Positions 31,714-41,012 of a stretch of 64,000 nucleotides of DNA are shown in pieces. A model generated the notes under the pieces. The model worked only from the letters and a program-made list of their open reading frames with translations, was not told the DNA's origin and ran no database searches. Source of the stretch: Oncomelania hupensis (lineage: Eukaryota; Mollusca; Gastropoda; Littorinimorpha; Pomatiopsidae). The DNA lies in contig CM072522.1 in NCBI GenBank assembly GCA_036898135.1, forward strand, positions 3,774,421-3,838,420, in the 5' to 3' direction. Position 1 is the stretch's first letter; each line of letters opens with the position of its first letter. The position numbers were made by a program, and so were the translations under genes.

Positions 31714-31768
31714 AATTGTGATGGATGGTAGAGGCCAACAAATCAGCCACCTGCTTTTTCAGGCATGC

Positions 31769-32570
31769 TACTCTGAAAATTTAGTTTTCCCGGAAAATTT
31801 TGCAAGGATTAGCAGAGCCCCGAGAGCGAGCCTGAAAAGCAGGCGAGCCCTCTAGGGGGGTCCGGGGGCATCCCCTGGACAGTTTTAAAAAAAAGAAAAA
31901 AGGTTAAAATCTGTGCAATCTGGCACATTCTGAGCACTTTTTGAGAGACGAAAAATCAATCAACAAAGACGAAAAAAACCAACACATTTTACTATTTTAG
32001 TTTAAACTATATACAAGAAATGACACTGGTAGGCCTACATGTCTGTTAACATTATTTTATTATAGTCAGTCATTTAGTTTAGTTTTTGAGATCTTTGTCC
32101 CAGTCTCCTACCGTTTTTTCTATCGCAATTTCGGTTCGAAACATTTTGATGCTATGCTACTATTAGTAGTATTTATCATTACAAAAACGCTTCCATACAT
32201 TATCAAACTTAATTTTTAAAAAACAGAATCGTGCACAAAACGTGGTGAAGACGGTCAAAAATCAAACGGGAACAACTGGCCGCCTACGTTAAAACACAGA
32301 GCGAATCACGTACGAGAGAAGCAATCTGATTGGTGAGATAAATTTAGCTAGCCAATCACAACGCCGCTTTGATATGATCGTTAAAATTGACTGTCATGGC
32401 GGTCTAGCAGACGAATCTCGCTGATATCGCCTACCGTGATAAGAAAGCCTTTTAATTCTTTTTTTTTCGACACAGATTTTTTTAATACTCCCGGAAAATT
32501 TTTAATCACCCGGAAAGCCACCGGGGCCCAAAAATCGATCTCCCGGAATTGTTTTTGTCAGTGATAATCT
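31769..32570. mobile_element. Unclassified dispersed repeat with GC-rich block
   Basis: A non-coding segment containing cccggaaaattttgc near the left end and cccggaaaatttttaat near the right end, plus a GC-rich self-complementary block (gagccctctagggggg and ccgggggcatcccctgg, about 31845-31882). It begins exactly where LINE-B similarity stops. Probably a DNA element, but terminal repeats and target duplication were not established. Confidence 0.4.
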
Positions 32571-32745
32571 GTCCATGTTTTTTCAGAACTTGGAGTTGTT
32601 TTCCTTTAATTCTTTTTATTATTTTCCAGACTGTTTTGGAAGAGGTGTTGGTATGAAGTTTGGAACAGAAGGTTTTCCAGGATTGACCCCTTTTTTGTTT
32701 AAAGGGATACCTAGTTTTGGCTTGCAGCTTCTGGTGATTACGTTT
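32571..32745. other. No recognisable feature
   Basis: Short stretch between two repeats. An open frame exists but shows no domain. Confidence 0.35.
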
Positions 32746-33294
32746 ATCCTATCCTATTCCATAACTCAATAACCTGCAAATTCCATCTTTCTCTTTTCTC
32801 AGCAACCCTCATAGCTTTGCTCAGTTTCAAACCAGTCCATCATTCTCGAATGTTTTCATCAAACCTCTTTTTCTGTCTCCCCCTTCTTCTGCCTTCTTGC
32901 ACAGTGCCTTGCAGGATGGTTTTTGCAAGACCTGATGCTCTGGTGACGTGGCCATACCATCGGAGTTTTCGTTTCTTCACCACTGTCATCATGTTGTCCA
33001 ATGGCTTGCGTGATGGTCTGTTGGACTTAGTTGTTGGTGATGTGCTGGGTATAGGAAATGCCCAGAAGTCTTCTGTAGCACTTCATCTCCATGCTTTGCA
33101 TTCTTCGTTGTAGATGAGCTGTGTGGGTCCATGTTTCGCAAGCCAATACGAAGATGGAGATGACAAAGGAGTGCAGCAGCCTTACCTTAGAGCATAGACT
33201 GATGGTCTTGTATTTCCAAATGGGCTTCAACCTTGTCAGGATAGCAGTTGTTTGATACAATAGCTCCTAAATTTTTGAAACTATGCACTGTGTT

Positions 33295-35003
33295 CATATC
33301 ATATCATATCATATCATATCATATCATATCATATATGCTTTATAGGCTATGAGCCTTTTTCGCCTGCTCTAGGTCACTTGCGGGGGTTTCATGTACTTTT
33401 ACCCCCGCACCACAAATATGGATGCGCGCACTTATTTACTATTAATAAATTTCTAAGTCAGTTTTGTACATTTCAGATTTCCAAACCTTATCAATGCTAT
33501 TTTTAAATGAGTTCACCGTTCCTGCTGTCACAACAAACTGTGGTAAATTATTCCATGCATTTATTATTCTATTAGTAAAGAAACGGTTATATTTAGAGGA
33601 GTTAACATTTTGTTTATTTAATTTTAATGAGTGTCCTCTTGTGTTAGTCAAAACACTTTTATGAAACAATGTTTTAGTAGTGTTAACATCATATATTCCA
33701 TGGACAATTTTGTATGTTTCTATCATGTCACCTCGTAATCTCCTGAATTCCAGACTTGGCAGTTTTATGGCTTCTAATCTATGTTCATAGCTTAAATTCT
33801 TCAAACCAACAATTTTCTTGGTAAATCGTTTCTGAACACCTTCTATTGCTGTATTATGCTTTTTTAGACATGTGCACCATACAGAATTTCCATACTCCAA
33901 TACAGGTCTTACCAGTGACTTAAAAAGTGGGACCATAATATCTTTTTCTTTACACTGTATATTACCAATTAGCATACCACATAGCCTGTTCGCTTTCTTA
34001 ACTGTCTGGGACACATGATCATCGAACGATAACTTAGGGTCAACAATCACTCCCAAGTCTTTTTCAGCTGAGGTTATATCTAATTTTTTATCTTCCATAA
34101 AATACTCGTACAGACTATTTTTATATCCTAAGTGCATAACTTTACATTTATCACTGTTAAATTTAATTTGCCATGTATTAGCCCATTCTGCTAGCATGTT
34201 TATGTTAGTTTGCATTTTTGCGGCATCAGAGTCATCATTTACAACTTGATAAATTTGTGTATCATCTGCAAATATTTTAACCAAACAATTTAGTACCTCA
34301 GGCATATCATTTATATAGTAAATAAACAGTGTGGGTCCTAACACGCTTCCCTGAGGAACCCCACTTGTAACATCCGAAAAACCTGAACAAGCATTTCCAA
34401 CCTTTACATACTGTGTGCGTTGAGTCAAAAAATCTGAAATCCAACCAAGCAGACTACCTCCAATACCGTAACTCTCTAGCTTACTAATTAAACGTGCATG
34501 TGGTACCGTATCGAATGCTTTTTGCAGATCCAAATAAACGGCATCAACAGAATTACCCTCTTCTAGTTTTAAAAACCAATCATTTATGGTGTTTAAGAGT
34601 TGAGTTACACAAGAACGTCCTTCTGTAAAACCAAACTGGTTTTCAGACAATAATTTATTTTCTGTTAAATGTTTAGTTAAAATATCTCGAATAAATCCTT
34701 CAAACAGTTTACAAACCACTGAAGTTAAACTAACTGGTCTGTAATTGCCAGGGTTTTGTTTATTCCCTTTTTTAAAAATAGGTTTTACTTCTGCAACTTT
34801 CCAAGGAGATGGAATTTTCCCATAAGCTATACTTTTGTCAAATAGTAGTTTTAATGGTTTAGGTAAGCCATCCTTTAGTTCTTTTAATAATCGTGGTTGT
34901 AATTTATCTGGGCCTGCTGCTTTATCTACTTTTAGTTGATTAAGTTTGTTTTTTATCATGTCCTCAGTTACGGAAACCGAAGAAATTTCAATGTCCGTTT
35001 TTT
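33295..35003 (-). mobile_element. CR1/L2-group LINE, 5'-truncated, ORF open
   Basis: A 1,709-bp minus-strand insertion with a (GATAT)n tail (33295-33332) and a short tgtt duplication at 33291-33294 and 35004-35007. The 3' untranslated region carries a perfect 8-bp stem (GCGGGGGT / ACCCCCGC). RT coding is uninterrupted, indicating a comparatively recent insertion. Confidence 0.85.
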
Positions 35004-35037
35004 TGTTGAGAGACTGGCCTTGGACTTTGATGTCCAT
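33442..35037 (-). CDS. CR1/L2-group reverse transcriptase (5'-truncated ORF read into from RTE)
   Basis: A 531-residue open frame. Residues 1-11 (MDIKVQGQSLN) come from the surrounding RTE; the rest is CR1/L2-group RT. Blocks: DKAAGPDKLQPRLLK, NYRPVSLTSVVCKLFE, NQFGFTEGRSC, YLDLQKAFDTV, SGVPQGSVLGPTLF and the catalytic FADDT. The thumb and C-terminal region contain GLKNLSYEHRLEAIKLPSLE and RRLRGDMIETYKI, then the typical FTNRIINAWNNLP near the end. The endonuclease is missing, so autonomous movement is not expected. No stop or frameshift over 520 residues. Confidence 0.85.
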   Translation of the reverse strand: MDIKVQGQSLNKKTDIEISSVSVTEDMIKNKLNQLKVDKAAGPDKLQPRLLKELKDGLPKPLKLLFDKSIAYGKIPSPWKVAEVKPIFKKGNKQNPGNYRPVSLTSVVCKLFEGFIRDILTKHLTENKLLSENQFGFTEGRSCVTQLLNTINDWFLKLEEGNSVDAVYLDLQKAFDTVPHARLISKLESYGIGGSLLGWISDFLTQRTQYVKVGNACSGFSDVTSGVPQGSVLGPTLFIYYINDMPEVLNCLVKIFADDTQIYQVVNDDSDAAKMQTNINMLAEWANTWQIKFNSDKCKVMHLGYKNSLYEYFMEDKKLDITSAEKDLGVIVDPKLSFDDHVSQTVKKANRLCGMLIGNIQCKEKDIMVPLFKSLVRPVLEYGNSVWCTCLKKHNTAIEGVQKRFTKKIVGLKNLSYEHRLEAIKLPSLEFRRLRGDMIETYKIVHGIYDVNTTKTLFHKSVLTNTRGHSLKLNKQNVNSSKYNRFFTNRIINAWNNLPQFVVTAGTVNSFKNSIDKVWKSEMYKTDLEIY

Positions 35038-35043
35038 GTTGAT

Positions 35044-35135
35044 AGATTTTCAGTGTTTATACGGTCCAGCAGACTGCCGAATCAAGACCACACAAAATCA
35101 AGCAAAATCAGACTAAACTGTCACAGCAGAAGCCT
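35044..35135 (-). mobile_element. R2 tail fragment
   Basis: Minus-strand copy of the R2 3' end: tatacggtccagcagactgc, then gaatcaagaccacac, with similarity to 20984-21060 continuing through an aaatcagactaaac segment. Confidence 0.6.
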
Positions 35136-36627
35136 TGAAGGTGAAATAACACTAGAGGAAGCGAGTAATGCTTTAAAAAACATAAAGAATTTTAAGACGG
35201 ATTTACCAGTTGCTGAATTTTTTAAAGTATTTTGGTTGCAGATTAGGTCGTTTGTTGTTCGTTATTTGAATGATAGTTATAAAAAGGGTTATCTTTCTTC
35301 CACTCAAAAAGAAGGAATCATTATTACCATCCCAAAAGGAGATAAAAACAAAGAGTATATTAAAAATTGGAGACCAATATCGTTATTAAATGTGGAATAT
35401 AAGATCGGATCCACCTGTATAGCAAACCGTTTGAAGTTAGTATTGTCATCTCTGATTAACGAAGACCAAACAGGGTTTATTACAGGAAGATACTTAGGGG
35501 ACAATATTCGTTTAATTTATGATATTAGCTATGTGAATCAAAACAACATATCAGGGCTTCTCTTATGTCTTGACTTTGAGAAGGCATTTGACTCTGTGGA
35601 TTGGAAATTTATGCAAAAAGTCCTAAGAGCATTTGGTTTCGGTAACGACATTTGTAGATGGATCAGTACTTTTTATAATGAAATAAAAGCTTCAGTGTGT
35701 GTTAATGGTCAAGTATCCCAATGGTTTGACATAAGGCGAGGTTGCAGACAGGGGGATCCGATCTCGTCTTATATCTTTATTTTATGTGTTGAAATATTAG
35801 CCATAATGATACGACAAAATGATAAGATCAAGGGTATTACAATAAATAATATTGAGCACAAAATCTCACAGTATGCAGATGACACAGAATTAATGTTATA
35901 CGGCGATAGATTAGGTTTTGAAGAATCGATCATTGCAATAGAGAAATTTGGGAAACATTCTGGACTTCTAATAAATTCAGGAAAAAGTAGTGCTATTTGG
36001 CTAGGCGATAGAAGCAACTCACCGACTCAGTATATGCCGCATTTGAATATGAAGTGGAACCCCAGTAAATTTAAAATATTAGGTATCTGGTTTACAAATG
36101 ATCTAAGAGAATGTATAGAAATTAATATGAGCGAAAAGTTTCTCGAGGTAAAGATACTATGTAGAATTTGGTCTAAGAGACAGATAACCCCACTAGGAAG
36201 GATTGCAGTTCTTAAATCTTTGATTTTGTCAAAATTAGTTCATTTATGGATGCTGCTTCCCAATCCTCCTGAAAAAGTTATAAGTTTAGTGCAGAAAACT
36301 GTTTTTGATTTTGTATGGAACCGCAAGAGAGATAGAATTAGTAGGAAAGGTGCTGTTAAAAATATTGTAAATGGAGGTATAGGAATACCCGAAATAAAAG
36401 AGTATATACAATCTTTAAAATTATCATGGATACGAAAACTTCAATGTGGCAATCCTAAATGGAAGAATATTACAAGCCTGCCTATTTCCACTGTAAATTG
36501 TAACGATTTCTGGACAGATATTTTTTCTGCATATAGGTTATTTGCTACTCATGTGAATATTCAGAGTTCCGAGGAACTGTTGTCAGAACGTATTTTTATA
36601 ACCACAACATTCAGATTGGTAAACTAA
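35136..36627 (+). pseudogene. L1/Tx1-like reverse transcriptase
   Basis: RT blocks in order: EGIIITIPKGDKN, WRPISLLNVEYKI, EDQTGFITGRYLGDN, LCLDFEKAFDSVDW, GCRQGDPISSYIF and catalytic YADD at 35872-35883. A thumb region follows with LGRIAVLKSLILSKLVHLW. The order and the IxNWRPISLLN and GRxxxDN motifs are L1/Tx1-type. The open frame extends upstream of 35136 through unrelated repeat sequence, so the natural start is absent. The endonuclease is missing. Confidence 0.85.
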
Positions 36628-36999
36628 GCATTTTCTATAAACAATGGTTCAAAGATGTGTTTTGCATAGGTCATTTGATCAATGAAATAAGACAGTTGTT
36701 GTCTTACAATGAATTTTGAGAGAAATATAATATAAACACGAATTTTGTAACCTATGCTGGATGTATAGAAGCTGTTAAAAAATATATGCATACGTTTTCG
36801 TTTGAGTTACAAAATAATCATTGTGAAATAAATAAAACCTGGAAAATTCTCAGCTCGGTCTGCAGAGGAGCACAGTTGTACTATGATATTTTCACCACGG
36901 ATAAGACAGCCAAATTGTTGTAGTAAATGGGAAGGCAAACTAGAGAAATAAATAAATTGAAATTCAACTTTTCAGAAAATTCAGAAGATTCCTGATATA

Positions 37000-37440
37000 A
37001 AATTAAGATGGTTTCAAATACGCATCGTGCACAGAATAATAGCAACAAACATTGTTCTCTCAAGCATGGGTATTGCTGCTGATGCAATGTGCTCCTTCTG
37101 TGGAACTGAACGAGAAAATATTCAGCATCTTTTTTGGAAGTGTGAAAGAGTTCAAAGATTTTGGAATCAATTTCAGTTTGTTATTAATGATCGTTGTCAC
37201 AATGTTGTAGATTTAAATTTAAATGAATGTATTGTTCTGTTTGGTTATGATGAACATTTTAGGTCTGATGTGGTTTTTGATATGATAGCGAAATATTTCA
37301 TTTATAAATGTAAAGTAACTGGCACGATCCCTGTATTTCAAGTTTTTGAGCAGTATTTAAAAGTACATTATGACATTGAAAGGTACGCTTCTGTTTTGAC
37401 AATGAATGTTAATAGACTCAATATTGAGTGGTTTCCGTAA
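37000..37440 (+). pseudogene. L1/Tx1-like pol, C-terminal zinc-binding part
   Basis: The frame reads RWFQIRIVHRIIATN and MCSFCGTERENIQHLFWKC, the CCHC-type terminal motif of L1/Tx1 pol, then about 90 more residues to the stop at 37440. It is separated from the RT frame by about 370 bp without a continuous frame. Confidence 0.8.
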
Positions 37441-37951
37441 AATCTCTATTAGATATAACTCCTGATCATGTTTAGTACTCTTGACAGCATATTTTAATTA
37501 TGTTTTCAAAAGATATAATATATTCTTTTTTCTTTTCTTCATTTGTACTGCTGTACATTGGAGATATGTATGAAGTTTAAGCCTTTAAAGGTATCTGTTT
37601 ATTACGTTGTGAAATGGACATGTCAAATGTAAAATCATGTACGACGTTGCAGACGCCGCACAACGCTGCATGCCTGAAGTGAAGTTGCAGGGCACCCCAG
37701 TTATCAAAACCTCCCTTTCTTGCTCTCTCTCTCGTTCTCTCACTCTCTCTCTCACTCTCTTAGTTTAAATGTGTGTAGATGTGTGAGTGTGTGGTCTTGA
37801 TTTATCTGCAGAATGTTTGAAATATATGCATACTTGTATGTGTGTTCCATTACATCATAAAAAAATGATTTGACATGTAAATTTATTTAGATTGAAAAAT
37901 TTTAAGATAATTACACATGTTGGAAATTAAAAATAAATGAAAAAAAAAAAC

Positions 37952-38140
37952 AAACTGAGAGACCAGGAATTTCTAACGAGTCTTCAGTGTGTCATTATTG
38001 ACAATAAAAAATCAGCACATGGTGTAGAGGCAAGTGACTTCTCAAGAGAGAGACAATGACCTCCCTATAAGCCATTGACTGAATATTTGTTATGATCTCG
38101 TTTATAAGAATTGTGATTTAATGTTATTGTATATGTATGA
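37952..38140. repeat. Fragment of the LTR-like repeat (copy 4)
   Basis: Matches part of copies 1-3 (from ctgagagaccaggaat to gttattgtatatg). Lies between the L1 poly(A) and the LINE-A tail. Confidence 0.7.
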
Positions 38141-40800
38141 ATTACATTACATTACATGGTTAATGCTTTAAGTCCAGTGGACTCTTCCAAGCCAAATCAG
38201 GACTAGAGAGGCGTTATCTTCAAATATTATAAAATGGATCAAATCTTAAAAAACAAGCCTGTTACTCTTAAATATTCAAACAAACTTTCACACGCAACCT
38301 CTTGAAAAATCTTTAAATCTAATGTATTAAAAGTACGTTCTATTGCTTCAATCAAATCACTAAAATCTGTCTTTCCAATAAAATCCAACCAACAACACAA
38401 AATAAGACGACATGATTTATATGCCATAAAACAAACCAACATCATGTAAAAATTGAAACAGGTGCTGACCATTGCATACTTTAAAAATCTCTTTAAAAGG
38501 AATTGAACCAAAATATATCTCTCTTTCATCAACCAGATCAGCACATTCAGACATGAAATGGCGAACGGAAAAGGATTTGTCACACGCAAAGGAATATGGT
38601 GGTTCTTCTCCTTTTAAAAGGAAACTATGGGTGATATAAGTATGCCCAATATGAAGGCGAGACAAAATTGTTTCTTTTTTACGAGTGGATGCAAAGTTTG
38701 GCAAAGTAGCAGACAAATCGGGAAGAATTTGAAATTTGTTATTGATATGGTTAGACCAGTCAATCTGCCACAGCCGTTTACAATAAGATCCAGTCATACA
38801 ACGCAGATCAGAGCAAGGAACAAACTGGAAAATCTCTGAAGGGAGATCGAGATGCAGAGTTTCTTTAGCCGCTTTGTTTACTGCAATATTGCCGCAGATG
38901 CCCATGTGACCAGGGACCCACATAAAAACTAACTTTTAACCCTCAGAAACAAGTTTGAGTATGGAGGTCATGGATCTCTGCCAGAAAAGGGTGTGATATC
39001 TTTCTCATGGAAAAAGCCTGAAGTGCTGACAATGAATCAGACATGATTAAAAACGAGGTTCTTTTAGATTGATAAACCTGTTTCAGAGCTAGATGAATTG
39101 CCTTGAGCTCAGCTGTATAAACTGAATAAAAATCAGGTAGACGCTGTTGCAAAGGCTGGTCTAGAGACAGACGCAGCAGCAACTGAGTGAGTGAGTCTCC
39201 TCTCTTTGACCCATCTGTAAAAAGTTTTTCATATCCTGGGTATAAAGCACACTGTTCTAAAATAAAGTTGGTTAAAGACGGTTTCAGATGTATTGTTTTT
39301 GAGGAAAGTGGACAATTGCCAGTTAATGTTTGGGGTATGTAATTTCCATGGAGGAGCTTAAGTCCGAAGCTCATCATCGTTGATGGAAGCAACATCGATG
39401 CCTGCTTTATTCAAATGAGCCTGCATTCTGATGCCAAACGGAGGAATTGCGTTAGGTTTGGACTCAAATTTCTGAACAAAATCTGGGTTGAGAACACACT
39501 CATAAGCAGGGTTCATGGGATCAGATTTTAATCTTAAATAGTAATTCAAAGACAATTTTGTACGTCTCAGCTCCAGCGGAGGTTCGTTAGCTTCCACGTA
39601 AAGGCTTTCACAAGGGGATATGTGAAACGCACCCAAAGCAATGCGTAATGCCTGATGAACAACTGGATCTAACATTTTAAGATAAGATTTTCTAGCAGAA
39701 CCATAAACAGTGCAACCATAGTCTAACTTGGATCTAATTAAAGAACGGTATAACAGCAATACAGTTTTCTTGTCAGCTCCCCAGTCTGTACCACTGATAA
39801 CCTTGAGCAAGTTGCAGGCCTGTTGACAGTTAGTTTTCAAATCTTTCAGTTGAGGAATGAAGGATAAACTTTGATAAAAAATAACACAACAAAATTGTAC
39901 TTATTGGACCGCCTTTATTGGAGTTTTATTGAGAGTAATATTAGGATCTTGAGTAAATCCCCGGTGCTTTGAAAAGTTAATACATTCGGTTTTTGCTTCA
40001 GAAAATTTGAAACCATTTTGTAATACCCAGTCTTCAACAGCATTGACACATAACTGTAACCGACGTTCTGCAGATGCCAAGGTTTAACCTTTGGCTACTA
40101 ATGCAAATTCATCAACAAAGAATAATCAATTCCCTGTTTCATTGAGCGAACAATATTATTTATTTTAATATTAAACAGCAAGGGAGACAAGATACTATCC
40201 TGAGGCACTCCCATCTCCTGTTCCCTCATATCTGATAAAGATCCTCCAACCTTAACCTGAAAAATTCTGTCCGTTAAGAAATTGGATATAAACAGAGGTA
40301 AATGTCCCTTCAATCCCATTTCTTGCAAATGTGAGAAAATGCCATATTTCCATGTGGTATCATAAGCTTTTTCCAAATCAAACATATGGCAATGACATGT
40401 TCACCCTGGACTAACGCGTTACAGATAAAAGTTTCCAGTCGCACCAGGTGATCAACAGTACTTCGACCACTTCGAAAGCCACACTGAATGTTGGATAATA
40501 TATTATTTGTTTCGCAGTAAACGAGAATAAACCATTCTTTCCAGCGTCTTGCATAAGCAGGTTAAGGCTATTGGTCTGTAGTTTGTTGGATTAGTATGGT
40601 CTTTGCCAGGTTTAGGAATGGGTACAATAATGGCCTTTCTCCAAGAGGGAGGAAAGGTGCCGGTGATCCAAACCTGATTGAAGATGTCCAGCAGTTGAGA
40701 CCGTGAGTACCTTGTTAAATGTCGTAGAAATTGATAATGCACATCATCCAGTCCAACTCCTGAATCTGCACTTTTGTTAATGGCATCATCAAGCTCAACT
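38141..40800 (-). mobile_element. LINE-A copy A1 (I/Nimb-like), 5'-truncated, decayed
   Basis: The minus-strand 3' end has a (TAATG)n-type tail (38141-38157) and the shared stem-loop. Coding fragments from right to left: SWRKAIIVPIPKPGKDHTNP; RT core FDLEKAYDTTWK; LLLYRSLIRSKLDYGC; RNase H (LFTDGSKRGD, AELKAIHLAL, IMSDSLSAL, WVPGHMGICGN); and the CxxC...H...C terminal knuckle. Several frameshifts and stops. The right end lies within ORF2, directly against the tail of copy A2. Confidence 0.88.
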
Positions 40801-41012
40801 ACATTACATTACATGATTATTGTTTTAGGTCCAGCTGACTCTTCCGAGCCAAATCAGGACCAGAGAGACGTTGTCTTAAAATGTTATAAAGTGGTTCAAA
40901 TCTTAAAAAATAGACCTGTTACTCTTAAATACTCAAAACAAACTTTCACATGACACCTCTTTAAAAGCCTTCTTTAAAACTGATGTGTTAAAAATACGTT
41001 CTCTTTCCTCAA

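Larger units (their letters stand above)
29185..31768 (-). mobile_element. LINE-B (I/Nimb-like) remnant, interrupted by R1
   Basis: Minus-strand pol blocks from right to left: QVADLLASTI (about 31760-31730); SFPPSWQEAVIVPIPKPSKD, then YNYRPIALTSCLCKT (about 30690-30560); VSMLFDLEKTYDTTWKF (about 30410-30360); SLFVDDFFHLG with the FVDD catalytic box (about 30200-30165); thumb blocks; and an RNase H start near 29320. Numerous frameshifts, and an internal deletion near 29300. The R1 element at 30966-31713 interrupts it. Older and more diverged than the LINE-A copies. Confidence 0.75.
32746..35043 (-). mobile_element. RTE fragment split by a CR1 element
   Basis: RTE sequence on the minus strand at 32746-33294 (tail tatcctatcc at its left end; coding blocks YACETWT, CYRRLLGISYTQHI) continues at 35004-35043 (MDIKVQGQSLN). 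The gap is filled by the CR1 element. Both halves match the RTE at 1049-2310. Confidence 0.85.
35136..37949 (+). mobile_element. L1/Tx1-like LINE, 5'-truncated, with poly(A)
   Basis: Plus-strand RT and C-terminal region followed by about 500 bp of 3' untranslated sequence and a poly(A) stretch at about 37939-37949. The main frame ends at 36627; a second coding block (37000-37440) contains the terminal zinc-binding motif, so one or more frameshifts or a small deletion lie between 36600 and 37000. A short CT-rich repeat is at about 37730-37760. Confidence 0.85.

Noticed and set aside
32571..32772. 65-residue plus-strand ORF as a host exon
   Set aside because: No splice sites, no recognised motif, and its end runs into the RTE tail.
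34936..35135. Upstream 65 residues of the L1/Tx1-like open frame as a natural N-terminus
   Set aside because: This part is antisense CR1/RTE sequence plus an R2 tail; L1 similarity begins only at about 35140.
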